DNA of 64,000 bases from Scolanthus callimorphus (Eukaryota > Cnidaria > Anthozoa > Actiniaria > Edwardsiidae). The notes under the pieces were generated by a model that was not told the origin of the DNA, ran no database searches, and worked only from the letters and a program-made list of their open reading frames with translations. The position numbers were made by a program, and so were the translations under genes. Below, in pieces: positions 47,434 to 58,739 of the stretch; position 1 is the first letter of the stretch; each line of letters opens with the position of its first letter. Location of the stretch: positions 6,228,101 to 6,292,100 of the forward strand of contig CM066919.1 of assembly GCA_033964015.1 (NCBI GenBank), given 5' to 3'.

Positions 47434-47546
47434 GGCGGGGAGCTGTGGCCCGGTTGCCATGGTTTCTCGGGTAGCGCTTGCTTGGAGGGTGTACCTTGCA
47501 AGCGCTCCAGTACCTACCCCAACTTATCTGAGACGATGAGTTTAAA
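47434..47546 (+). repeat. Ngaro split repeat B2 and right edge
   Basis: 113 bases identical by eye to B1. The element ends at GAGTTTAAA and the flank continues ATCCTTTAG. The predicted empty site is a T run joined to AAAATCC. Confidence 0.92.
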
Positions 47547-47798
47547 ATCCTTTAGATAAAAAAAATGATGTTCTCGAGAACAATATTGTTCACTTTCAAG
47601 GAAAAATCCAGCTTTCAAAATCGCGCCAAAAGTTGGGGGCAGAAGCTCCAATTAGCTCATACATTTACACTGTGGATTGAAAACGCCCGATTTTAATATT
47701 CAGCAATAATTAATTTTTAACTCTGCTGGATTCAAAATTTAAACGTTGGAACTGGCTTATACCCTTCCGTTTCCAAAGACAGAATGTTATTTTTTTCC

Positions 47799-48143
47799 CG
47801 GGGGGGGGGGGGGGGGGGGGGGGACCCATACTTTTGGGCTGGGGTGCTCGTCGGGAACTTCGATTTTACCCTCAAAAGGTACCAACAAGACGATTTTTGC
47901 CTCGTAATTTTCTCTTGTATTTTTTTAGAGCGAAAATACGTCTGAATTCAGGCTTCAGACAAGCGTGATTTGCTAGAACGGGCCCCTAACTGGTACCTAT
48001 CTTTAAAAAATTGAAAGTTTTCAAATTTTACTCCTAAAAGGCACCAGAGGCCTAATTTTAAACCCTAAAAGGTACGACGAGCACCCCCGCCCCAAAAATA
48101 TTGGAGTTCCCCCCCCCCCCCCCCCCCCCCCACTCCCCCTGGG
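47799..48143. mobile_element. G-capped foldback element, copy 4
   Basis: A G run of more than 20 bases opens it and a C run closes it. The internal word is CCTAAAAGGTAC or CTCAAAAGGTACC. The subterminal GGGGTGCTCGTCGGG mirrors GACGAGCACCCCC. The flanks are ATTTTTTTCC and ATTTTTTCC, a 9-bp duplication with one T run length change. Confidence 0.78.
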
Positions 48144-48429
48144 ATTTTTTCCGGGAAATTTCAGTTTCTTTTTAAATGAGCAACCACACCCATTCAATAT
48201 GAGAGCCTTCCCCTGCCCTCTTCACTCTTCATTACCCACGAGTTGGCGATAGCTTATAGCTTTGATTTACTAAGCCAACAGAATGGCGGCAAGTGAGTCT
48301 CTTTTTAAACAACCGTATTGATTAGTATAATTATGTCATATGGTGTTTAGAATATAATTGCCTGATCTTATATGGAGATGTTGAGTTGAATGATTCTTTA
48401 TCATTTTTTAAATAAATCAGGCGACAAGC

Positions 48430-48558
48430 GTGAAGAAATGCTCTTTTTTTGGGAGCAACTTTTTTGATTCTGTGAGCAACTTTTTCGAATTTGAGCAACT
48501 TTTGAGGGTATTTTGCGGCAACTTTTAAATAATTTTTGAGCAGAATCTGTCTGTGCCT
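48430..48558. repeat. GAGCAACTTTTT series
   Basis: Four spaced copies of GAGCAACTTTTT-like words, ending GAGCAGAATCTGTCTGTGCC. The mirror of that end (GGCACAGACAGATTCTGCTC) occurs at 38406, so both are ends of one dispersed element. Confidence 0.55.
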
Positions 48559-49562
48559 ACTCGCATGTTCACAAAGTGCTGTCTTTATAGCTATAGCTTT
48601 CAAACTGATTTGAAAATTGCTGAGTATCTGCAAAGCATCTCCGACCATTTTATAAGAAGAACATAGAAAAGTTGAATGCGCACGTTGAACTGGCTTGGCC
48701 CCAGGATCCCCTTATTAGGCTCTAGTCCAATTAGTACGCATAGACTGACGTCATAATGTCATGCAAAAGTACGCCAAGACGACACTTTATGACGTCATCT
48801 GTACATCTAATGAACAGTACAAAAACGTACCCCGGAGCTCTATTTGTGTTATACAATATCAAAACGATTTTTCCTGAAGAAAAAAGCCTTACCGGTTTTG
48901 CTAACATGCGCGCGCTATGACGTCATCGTGCGTGTGTGCTCTTAACACACTGGAGACCAATCAGAGCGCAACACCGGCCTGGCGAATAATCAGAGCGCGA
49001 CACGGCCTGGTGACCAATCAGAGCGCGACACGGCCTGGTGACCAATCAGAGCGCGACACGGCCTGGTGACCACTCAGAGCGCAACGGGCCTGGTGACAAT
49101 TCAGAGCGCGACACGGCCTGGTGACCAATCAGAGCGCAACACGGCCTGGCGACCAGTCAGAATATGTATTCACTAGTGTTGTTTATGTTATCCAGGACCC
49201 AGGAACATGAAGAACTCGGAAGTACATCATCAGTTGAAACAAGGCGCAGAGGATCATGATGAAAATGCCTAGTTCAGACAAGACGAAATTGTCATATATG
49301 TTGTGCCGAGTGCATAATTAATCACTTGTCAATACTCTTAATCCCGTGATTGTAACGCATTGCTTGTAAAGAAGTTAGTCCATTTATGATCTTCGAATAA
49401 ACTTTTTAAATCTACCTGTCTGGTGTTACGAATACAACAAACATTTTATAAGAGATAACGTCGTTCGATTGGAAAATCCAAAAACTCTCCGGTGGTGTGG
49501 CTTATCAGAAAGCCGCAAAAGTTGTGGGGATTTTAATACAGGATTAGAAACAGAAAATTTTA
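48559..49562 (+). repeat. dispersed repeat with CCAAT array, copy 3
   Basis: The uninterrupted copy of the repeat at 28990-33235. The array of about seven 28-bp units lies at 48950-49165 (GCGACACGGCCTGGTGACCA). Two TGACGTCAT (CRE-like) words lie upstream at about 48745 and 48790. The tail has AATAAA at 49397 and TCTGGTGTTACGA. Confidence 0.72.
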
Positions 49563-51046
49563 GATACTTCCGGTCGGGGAATTCCCTGCTAGCCTCTCTG
49601 CATTTTCCTCGCCCACTCGCATCATCGGCCGCCATTTTTGTTCCCAAATGACCCGGCAAAGCAGAAAGAAGCAAACGGTCAATCAACTTTTTGGTTCTAA
49701 ACAAATAAGGAGTAACTTTTGGTAACTTGGCCAACTTTTGTACCATAAATCCCAGGATCAGGCCTCGCTTTCCACCATTAGCAAAACCCGCACCCTGCTT
49801 GGCCTCGTTTCCATGGGCTGAAAAATTCAAGATGGCGCTTGGTTGCGCTTATGTGACAAACAGAAGGCGAATTCTGTCCGCTTGTTGCGCTTGCGCTTCA
49901 CGTTTAGGTTTTGTTTTTGTGAAGCCACAGGCAATCTTAAAAATAACAACAATATAGAAATGAGAAGTCACTTGTTTAATAATGTTCAACAATCTGTCGC
50001 AACAGGTCTGCTTTCAATAAGTGCAAATAGGATCTATGCTATATGTTATAAAGGCACTCTATTTACAAAATAAATATATATTCTAGGTTGTCAAGTGATA
50101 ACGACATCTTTAAGATGGAAGGTATTTTCATAACTTGAACTGGCGTCAGAAAGTTAGTTTTATCACCATAAACTTTCCCCGTACAAGGAAACTATAACAC
50201 TATTTTACAATTTATTTACAGCAGTGTAAAATCAGGGACTTGGTAAAATCTAGCATCATAAATTCTTCACACATAGTTCGGACATAACAATGCAACCTTT
50301 AGTCAAAAGCAAAAAGCTCTTATTTTTAACTCCTAGAAGCTTATAGTTAAGGCCCTGGTCAAATGAAACTCAAGTCGGGGTATGTTTTGCTACATGCGTC
50401 GAATTGTGCTCGTTTGGCGCCACCAACTTGCGATATGCCACATTTGTCAATTTAGCAGTAAGGCCAAATGCACCTAGCCACCCATACACGACAGAAAATC
50501 AAATTGCTGCTGAATGGTTTCCACGCCAGCCAATCAGAAACCAATAAAATCACTCTCACTCGACAAACACGTGACTGGTTCATTTGTAAGTAAAGCTAAG
50601 TAAAATCACTATCACGCGGTGAGCACGTGATTACTTAATACACAGCTGTGGTTAGTTAGAAATGTGATTGGCTGACGGTAGAGGGCGACCAATCAATGAG
50701 AATGGAAAGCAAACTACTTTTTGACACTCATCTGAAGACTGCTCTAGCACATTTTATAATACAAGCGCTAGAAATCCTTTATATCAAGTCAGAGTTCCTG
50801 ATTCGTTATGGGAAGGGTACGTCGGGTTCTTTAAAGCCCTGGCTAAACTAGGGAACATGTTGCACGCCACATTGTGGCCAGACACATGGGGTCGCTTTCC
50901 ATTTACCACTGGTAAATGGAAAAATTTACCACTGGTAAATGGAAAAGTTTTCGGTTTGAGTTTCTGGTAATTCCTGCGTTCAAATGGAACGGTTTTAAAC
51001 CGAAAAGTCTCGTGAGTGTCTCGGCTGAAAATCGAGATAGGCCAGG
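49563..51046. other. no gene seen
   Basis: Unique-looking non-coding DNA. The longest frame (49426-49830, minus, 134 codons) crosses the end of the dispersed repeat and has no recognisable domain. A partial copy of the next MITE (GCTTTCCATTTACCACTGG) lies at 50893-50945. Confidence 0.5.
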
Positions 51047-51289
51047 GTGCTTTCCATTTACAACAAATTTCGGTAATACCGGTTGGAAATCAAATGGAAA
51101 ACGTCTTTCCGGTCGAAAAACCGGGAATGATGTCAAATGGAAAGCGTTTTCCCGATATTTTCGAAATTACCGGTTTCTTGGACAAGCTCAAAAGGTTGTC
51201 CTAAATTTACGAAAATCTTTCCCGAAAATGACCATTTCCATTTGATTTCCCACCGGTATAAACGGAAATTTGTGGTAAATGGAAAGCAC
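51047..51289. mobile_element. MITE ending GTGCTTTCCATTTAC
   Basis: GTGCTTTCCATTTACAACAA on the left mirrors TTTGTGGTAAATGGAAAGCAC on the right, except for one base. The inner arms (ATACCGGTTGGAAATC and GATTTCCCACCGGTAT) also pair. The ORFs over it are by-products. Confidence 0.75.
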
Positions 51290-51888
51290 TCATGTTTTTC
51301 TTCAGGTTTTCCAATTTAGCCACGCGAGAAACATTTGTTGCGCGCGACAAATTTTGTAGTCAGAACAAGAAACATGTTGTGTTTCCAATGTTTCCTAGAT
51401 TAGCCACTCGGGGAAACATGCAGTACACAAATAATGCGTGTACATGTGTCCTGTTTAGCCGTATCTTTAAGAAACAATAAATGGTAATAAATAAGTTGAC
51501 TCCATTAATGGGTAAAATAGTTTATCTGCCTTGGATTTAAAGCCTAAAAGATATGATAGTGTATATTTATTTGGCTATGAATGTCCTCTGCAATTCTTCT
51601 GCATTGATTTTTGTGATATTACATTTAACCAAACTTCCAAATGACCTATGTTAATGATATTAAATAATTGTAAAAATATCTCCCTACATTTCATGTTTCT
51701 CGTGGGTCACGTGGGCGATTTTTTCTTGACTTTTCTTGACTTTTCATATTTAATAGTCTCTACTTCCAGTTGAGCCATTTCTGAGATTCGCGCCCGGAAT
51801 CCTGGGCTTGCACCATTAACTGGATCCGAGTACTTGCAACCTGTCACATCAAGAGTACGGATACATATGATGTTACTACACTTCCCAG

Positions 51889-52188
51889 TAGACCGTCACA
51901 CCTCGATTTTTCAGCCCTCGCCGGCGGCTATCTCAAATTGATCGCGTGATACCTTTTCATGCATAAGCGTGATGAGTTGTTTATGTACCGCGTGATAACA
52001 TTTGTGGGCGTAGACTTCATTGGAAAGCAGCAAAACAATGTGGCACATCAAACTCCCAAAGTTTATACCCACAAATACTGATCACGTGGTAAATAAACAA
52101 CGCATCACATGGTACACAAAAAGGAGATCACGCGATCAATTTAAGACAGCCGTCGGCGTTGAAAGATCGAGAGGTGTAACGATCTACG
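51889..52188. mobile_element. 300-bp MITE with GTAGA(C/T)CGT termini
   Basis: The left GTAGACCGTCACACCTCGAT mirrors the right end with few mismatches. The arms run through TCAAATTGATCGCGTGAT and GATCACGCGATCAATTTAA. No coding capacity. Confidence 0.75.
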
Positions 52189-52601
52189 GGGAAGAGTAGT
52201 AAGCTACAATGTTAAACTGTCCGATGGGTGTGACAATGTTACGATTGGTTTGTTGTGTTTATCTAATACGGTAAGAAACTTAGTCAAAATAACACCATTA
52301 GTTGTTGTTCTATGACTTTGTATCACATAAATCAATTTTAGACCAAATGATGGATCGAAATTCCACAAGATTTTAACGGTTTGAGTTCACTAATCTGAGG
52401 CAAACGTTTTCTCACTCGACTCAGGGTTTTCAATAGTAAGTATTTCCCTTGTTCTTGATTTCTCACTGAAACCCCTAAAAATAGCCAACTCCTAATTATA
52501 AGCCCTACAAAATATGATGAGCACTCATATCAAGTCAAGTATGGAATTGAGCTGAGCCCCCTTCTCCAGGTGCAGGGAGAGGGTACCCAGGTACATGTAA
52601 C

Positions 52602-52933
52602 CCTGGCAGTCGGCCCATGTAAAGGGATCCACAAAAATTTTGGATCCCGGATCCCAACCCCTGTATCCCGGACCATGGATCCCTTACTCTGGATCCTGGA
52701 TCCCACACCTCTTGATCTCGGATCCCACACCTCTTGATCTCGGAACCCACACCTCTTGATCTCGGATCCCACACCTCTTGATCTCGGATCCCACACCTCT
52801 TTATCCCGGATCCCACACCTCTGGATCTCGGGTCCCACACCTCTTGATCCCGGATCCCACACCTCTGGATCTCGGGTCCCAAACCTCAAATTTAGCTGTA
52901 TCCCGGGATCCCTTTCTATGGGCTGATGCCAGG
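52602..52933. mobile_element. foldback element holding a 22-bp tandem array
   Basis: The outer arms CCTGGCAGTCGGCCCATGTA and (mirrored) CCTGGCATCAGCCCATAGA enclose about ten copies of a 22-bp unit (GGATCCCACACCTCTTGATC). The array accounts for the long repetitive ORFs on both strands. Confidence 0.75.
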
Positions 52934-53323
52934 CTAGCCGGGTCAGTCCAGGTCACATCAAAGGTCACAATCAAAGAAAAACAACTGAACAAGAAACAAA
53001 ACACACTTTTCTGAAAACACTTACCTCTCAAGTTGAGAGTTGCTTTGGTTTTCCATCTATAAAAAAAGAAGAAAACAGATTTTAAAACTGGAGAGTGCAA
53101 TACTTTTATGAATAATAAATAGAAAAGGTCAAGTTTCATGATTGAAAAATGAGGATTAGCAGGTTGTTTTGCGTGTCCAAAGACCACAATTTGGGTCTCC
53201 TAGTTATTTTCATATTTAATCAGTGACATGTGTTTGCAAGCATGACAACTCCCACATGACATGGAGCCAAGGAACAAAGAATAGAGAAAAGTCAGAAAAC
53301 CATTTGTTTGTAGTGCACAGTTA

Positions 53324-53636
53324 CCTGGGAGGATCCCCCACAAAAACAGACAGGGCTGCTTGTCCTATCCTTTAGGGTAGAAAATCCACCCAACTGCTAT
53401 CTCTTAGGGGTGTTCAAAATATCTGCTACCCCTTAGGGGGTCTCACACCAAAGGTGACCTAGAAATTCAGCGACAACAGAATAGGACTGCTATAACACTA
53501 GGATTTTCCGCATCCAATTTGCTATCTCTTAGGGGTAAAATTCACTGTTGACTACACCCAATTTGCTATCCCTTAGGGTTAAAATCAATTTTCCTGATGA
53601 GCACTGTCTATTTTTATGGGAGTCCCCCCTCCCCAG
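53324..53636. mobile_element. G-capped foldback element, copy 5
   Basis: GCACAGTTA is duplicated exactly at 53315-53323 and 53637-53645 (9 bp). The interior repeats TTTGCTATC(C/T)CTTAGGG. The right subterminal GATGAGCACTGTC with ATTTTTATGGGAGTCCCCCC matches the other copies. Its G/C runs are shorter and mixed. Confidence 0.8.
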
Positions 53637-53735
53637 GCACAGTTATCTTTCACAGTGTTAATCAATATTAATGTTATATCAAATCATTTTATAATAAAAT
53701 ATCAAATTGAAACTGATGCATGCATGTCAGCAGTT

Positions 53736-56700
53736 TTATAGTTTATAAAACAGATCAAGAACTAACGATTTAGGTATGGTTAAATTCTTATGCTGTTTTG
53801 GCGAGGCAATAACATAGTCCTCTTCAAACTCATCAGCTGGTGTTATGTCCCTAGAAATTAAAAGAATAAAACAGAAATAAAGCAAATGAAAGGTTACATC
53901 AATTGCAGTCAAACATGATGTTAGTTTAATTAAATCTTGAGGTAACCCTTCTTACATGATAGGGGTGGCGAATGTTAAATGTGATATCTTCATCAGAGGG
54001 ATCAAAGATTGCTTCTCATACCTTCTCTGTAATTTGTATTGATTTGTTACACAACGAGATTCGAGACAGCTCTCTTAAAATCCAAGATTTGAAAATTTTG
54101 TAAGATTCTGTATTAATTTTTCCAAACAACCATTTGCCACTTCTCATGATGGTGATGGTACAGCTTTATTTTAATATTTATGTACATAACTGCCCTCCTC
54201 CACTAAAAAAATAAATGGGACTGGGACTGTGCTCTGCCTTTAGCAATTTTGTTGAAAAAATCTACTGCAAACAATATCGTCAATGACTAAAGTCTTTTGA
54301 TTGTCTGATCAGGTTTTTGCCTTCCTCACACACACAAAAAAAAATTGAAAACAAAAAATGTTATCCCAGGAAACTTTGAGAGCATCCTAAACATGGCAGG
54401 GAAAATGTGACCTGCGCAAAATAACAAGAAGGTACTGATGATGTCTTCCCTTCCCTTGGAGGTAGAAGAGTGGGCATACATGTACAGAAAGGCTAGTTGA
54501 AGACTTACATTTTTTAGGATCATCAAAGTGTACCCTCTTTATTACATACATTAAGCAGAAACATTTTAGAATTAAAGAAATTATTTGGCACAAATAATAA
54601 ATTTTATGCTTCCTATCATTTTTAGTCTTTATTACTAGCTTATGGCAATGTCTCACTTTAGGTTTATCATCAGTTTTTATTCTATGGATACTGCAAGCTA
54701 CTGATATGCAAGTATTTCAACCTGATGTGGAAACCATTAATTGAGCAAGAACAACAACACAACAAAACTTTTGCATCATGACCAATGTTTTCAAAATATC
54801 AAATTATGTTTTCATTTTTGACTTTGCAGTTCTGCCAATCAAACTTTCTGAGCCAATGAAACTATTGCCCTGTTTCGCTTAGTAGTCAACTGGTTTTCTC
54901 TGAACTAAAACCAGACAATGCCATGTCCAAAAGCCAGGCAACTGCACTAGGCGAAACAGGGCAAGAATCTGATTGGCTCATAAGATTTGACTGGCAGAAC
55001 GGCAAAGCCAAAAACAACCCATGACGTGGGTAAAAAGCAGACCTCAACAATTTCTGGAACAATAATTATCATGATCTTTGATTGCTCTTATTAGGGGTGT
55101 TTCTAGGGATTCTAGGCTGCATATGACCTCCACCCTTTTGGGACAAACTATAATACCAGTAAACATAAAAACAAATTACAAATTAAACACCCCCTGTTTA
55201 TTCTTGAAATAATTTGTATCATTCAGTGATAAAAATACTAACAGGTTTTCAGTTGATTTCAATGCTTTCAGTAGCCCTTGGGTTGCCTTCATACTGCAGT
55301 CAGATTTGCTAGTACATATATCACACATAAACTGCAGTCATTATTTGAGATTTTAGAAACTAAATACATCTTCCTGACTCTGCAATGGTGGACACAACCC
55401 TTGAAACACATACTGTTTGTTGATTGATTCCAGAAATAGACCTCTTTACATTAGGTAATGTAATATGCAAATTGCCCTTTTCAAACCATGTGATGGTAAC
55501 ATGAAGAAAAATAATGTCCTTCTGGATTTTTTTTGCCATTTTCACATGGAATATATAGAACCATTTCAAAAGATGAAAACATCACATTTGTAATTTGCCT
55601 ACTAAAGGTAAAAATGTCAGTCTATTATCTGCTGTAATTTGTTGGGTCCCTGCTTTGATCTGGAAATTAAATGAAAAATCGGGCCTGATACCAAAAATCT
55701 GTTGAATTGCAACAGTTTTTAGGAGTTGGGCCAACACCAAATGAACCTTAACAAAATAAGCCTGATCGACTAATGGGTATGTGTAGAACAGCCTTAGGGA
55801 GTGGGGAAGTTAAGGCCCATTTTAGTAATGTGTCTCCAACAGGCACTCCTACTGCTCTCAGCTATTTCAATATAACCCCTTAAAATATTGCATTTCCACA
55901 AACCTTGATAGCGGCTTGGGTGGGGGTTGCCGCTGAGATGTCATAGATATAGTTCCAATAGCAATTAAATCTGTAGCATCCTTTGGGGAACTTGGAATTG
56001 ATGCACTGCGATTAAATGCAAATGGTAGTCTTGGCATCGGACGAAATGAGCCTGGTCTGAACGGGCCAAGAGGAGTGTCACACTGATTTAATAAGTCATC
56101 TTCATTACTAATTTGGCATTTGCCAAGTGGTAACACTCTTGTGCAGCCCTGTTCTTGGTCACTACTACTGTCTTGCACACTTGGTGAGGTGCTAGGGCTA
56201 CTGATTTGGTTTCTGCTAGAGCCCTGGCCTTTTGAACTATTGGGCTTGTTGTCCTTCACCCTGAAAGTACATTTAACATTGTTTCATGCTGTTTCACAAA
56301 AAGAATCTATTTGAATATCATTCTAGTGGTAGTTCCTTCAGAATTGCATTACTTATAAATTTCAGAGCTGTCAGAGCAAGCCGGCAGCCACCGGAGCTCT
56401 GGTAGCCTGCGAAAGCCAGCGCCACTTAGCACTCATCGAAAGAGACTCGCAAAAAGGGGCGTCTGCGCGCTCAAGCCAAACATTCAATACTGATGATGTA
56501 TTTTCTGGTCAGAAGTATTACGCAGCCAGTTTGACTGTTTGATATTTAATTTTTATAGCATACAAGGCATTTTATAGTAAAGGTATTCAAATAAGAGGAA
56601 AAAAGATGCAACAAAGTTAAAATGGCCACATAATTCTTCTGACCAGATCTGGGTCAGAATACGTCATCAGTATGGAATGTTTGGCTTGAGCGCGCAGATG

Positions 56701-58580
56701 CCTCTTTGCGAGAGTTCTTTCGACGAGTGCCAAATGGTGTCGGCTTTCGCAGGCTAGAGCTCTTGCAGCTACTTCACGTTTAATTTGCTGGCTACTTTTT
56801 GCCAAATGTGAGGCAAAAAAGTTTGAACCACAGAACTTTGTTAAATGGAGCCTGAAGCTCTCCTCATTGTTTGCAAAAATAAAATAAAAACTGGAATCCT
56901 TAAATTGTAGATCCTCTTAAAAATCTCCCAGCCCTGCGCCTGTGTCAAAATTGGCTTGGTGAGGAAACTAACTTGTTGCTTTGAGGCTACGAAATTTGCA
57001 TGTCAGCCGTCAATTTTTTCTTTTTTCGCTGCTGGCTACTTTTTTTGAGCAGCCACCTACTTCAAAACATTCTGACAGCTCTGAAACTTATCAAACATTG
57101 AATGGCTTAAATACTTAATAAATGAAGTAACCTAAATATAGCTATATGCTAATTACTAGTGGGTGACCAGGCTGCTGTCCTTTTATGTTGATATGAGGCT
57201 CTGATTGATGGTATGCAGAGCTGTGGGGACGGCTTGAAAGTATTTACTTTAGGTGAACAAGTTACATAGACAATGGTTCATCATGGAGGTAAGTCAATTT
57301 AACTGTGGGCATTCATAAAACCTCCTTAATTCAATTTACTGCAGATTTAGACCATCACCATAGCAACCCAAATGAAACACTGCAAAATAATAAACTCAGC
57401 TGATACACTTTAAACATTATTAATTCCCTGGTATTCAATTCAGAGGTTTTATGTTTACTTAACTCTCAGCCAGTACTGTGTTTAACAAACATGACTTTTG
57501 GAAACTTTGGAAATTTAATTGCGGCTAATCAATCAACCCTATAATGTGCTGAGAAAAATTGTACAACAAATGTAAATTTCTAAGGTTTGTGCAAAGTATT
57601 CCTTGATTTTCACCTTAAAGAGGTTTAATTAAATCTCCCAAAAGAGTTAATTGAAGCATTTACTGTTATGCAAATTTTAAATATAACTTACATCAAGCTG
57701 CTATTGTTTCACTAAAAGCTTGGGCTTTTCTTGTACAATAAAGCTGGATTTTAGTTGTATATAGCATACTTGAAGCCAAAATAAATGTTAAATGCACGTT
57801 AGACATCGAAACCGCAAATTATTTGCTTCCTATATTAGAAATAGTTTATAAATAAACAATTAGCAAAGAAGCTTTCGCAACACAGCTAGTTTTAAGATAA
57901 CATTTCCAGGCCCGCTGTGTCCTAATTTTTGTCTGGTAATCCAGAAAATAGTTGACTAAGGTTTGTCTTGTGTCAAGGAGCTGAACAGAAGATATATGAA
58001 TACTGGCTAAGCTATCATTTCGTTTGCAAATGATTCTCACTTTGGTTGCAAAAAGGCCTTGATGAGCAATTATTTTGCAGGTGAAAATGAATCTTGCTGT
58101 GAACTATTTAGTCGATAGCGTCTGTGTTACATAGAGTGTATGATCGCCACAGTAAACAAAACTGCATAAACTCTGAAGTTAAATGCTTCCCCTTCAATCA
58201 ATTTAAGCCCAAGTTTACCTCGATTTTGGTCTTTCTTTGTCGCTGATCGGAGCGAAACTTGTTTCGGTGATTCGCTTCTCAAGCGTCAAAGGTTCTAGAA
58301 CGAAACGAGAAAAAAGTCAAATGCTCGCGATCGAGAGGAACTCATTCCGCAAAGAAGTTCAGATTTAGAAATTTATATTTGACTTACTCAATAAGTATTT
58401 CTGTCTTGACTGGCAAAATCTTCTAGGACTGTGTGCTGCCATGAAAGTGTCAAGCGAGGTAAACGGAGTGGAAGGCGGTCTCATTTTTAACGTGACTACA
58501 CTTCCAGATGAATGCTTCCATAGCGGTGAAATGCAAGCAATTCTTGGATCTATACCATATCTATCTCTACCGTGAGCCAT
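53736..58580 (-). CDS. four-exon gene, unrecognised 246-residue protein
   Basis: Exons: 58580-58388 (ATG), 58294-58219, 56260-55904, 53850-53736 (stop). The donors TTGA/GTAAGTC, CGAG/GTAAAC and CAAG/GTTTGT and the acceptors CGTTCTAG, ACTTTCAG and ATTTCTAG all fit. Phases 1, 2 and 2 join exactly, giving 741 nt. The protein begins MAHGRDRYGIDPRIACISPL and is low in hydrophobic stretches. Residues about 90-160 are rich in Ser, Gln and Asn. A Pro/Arg patch follows (GPFRPGSFRPMPRLPF), then QPPPKP, an acidic DEFEEDY and a basic end. No signal peptide or membrane segment is seen. Two MITEs lie in the introns. I do not recognise the family. The X-box-like site 135 bp upstream suggests a ciliary gene, by inference only. 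Confidence 0.78.
54781..55030. mobile_element. MITE related to 7362-7630, inside an intron
   Basis: Shares GCCAATCAAACT, GAGCCAATGAAACT, AACTAAAACCAGACAA and GATTGGCTCATAAG with the 7.4-kb copy. It sits in intron 3 of the four-exon gene. Confidence 0.75.
56360..57086. mobile_element. 727-bp inverted-repeat element inside an intron
   Basis: TTTCAGAGCTGTCAGA on the left mirrors TCTGACAGCTCTGAAA on the right. A second inverted pair, CTGCGAAAGCC at 56408 and its mirror near 56745, with CAAGCCAAACATTC on both strands, gives the ORF at 56617-56805. It lies in intron 2 of the four-exon gene. Confidence 0.72.
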
Positions 58581-58714
58581 AGTATGACATTGTAACTCAT
58601 TTCAAGAGCTTTCAGGCGAGGAAAACCAAAGAAATAAAGAGTGTTTAGCCTTCATGATTCGCCCGCCAGTTCAACAAGAATGGCGACTGCTGACCATGAA
58701 CTTGCACACCATAT

Positions 58715-58727
58715 GTTGCTAGGCAAC
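58715..58727. promoter_or_regulatory. RFX X-box-like palindrome
   Basis: GTTGCTAGGCAAC (GTTGCCTAGCAAC on the gene strand) has two perfect GTTGC half-sites. RFX factors bind such inverted half-sites, and X-boxes mark many ciliary genes. The spacing is one base shorter than the commonest form. It lies about 135 bases upstream of the minus-strand ATG at 58580, a usual distance. Confidence 0.65.
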
Positions 58728-58739
58728 GAGTAGTAAGGC

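Larger units (their letters stand above)
39926..47546 (+). mobile_element. Ngaro-type (DIRS order) tyrosine-recombinase retrotransposon
   Basis: A complete element of about 7.6 kb. The order is A1 repeat (39926-40097), Gag-like ORF1, an 80-bp minisatellite, RT/RNase H, tyrosine recombinase, then B1 (47073-47185), A2 (47180-47351) and B2 (47434-47546). Split direct repeats in the pattern A1...B1-A2-B2 are the hallmark of Ngaro elements, which integrate by a recombinase from a circular DNA copy and leave no target duplication. B1 and A2 overlap at TTTAAA, and the same word occurs at both outer edges, as expected for a recombination core. The A copies and the B copies appear identical, so insertion is recent. 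Four single-base deletions break the frames. It has no LTR, protease or DDE integrase. Confidence 0.92.

Noticed and set aside
48282..48300. ATGGCGGCAA directly before a GTGAGT donor
   Set aside because: It looks like a tiny first exon, but no promoter element or downstream exon supports it, and CAAAATGGCGGC-like words are common in repeats here.
52530..53187. Minus-strand repetitive frames rich in Arg, Gly, Asp and Pro
   Set aside because: Translation of the 22-bp tandem array in the 52602 element, not a protein repeat under selection.
56617..56805. 62-codon minus-strand frame resembling a helical protein
   Set aside because: It lies in one arm of the 56360-57086 inverted-repeat element; the other arm carries the same words.
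57846..58040. Minus-strand frame after a good acceptor (CTTCTGTTCAG) as an exon of the four-exon gene
   Set aside because: Its phase gives a stop when joined to exon 1, whereas the 58294-58219 exon fits both neighbours exactly.
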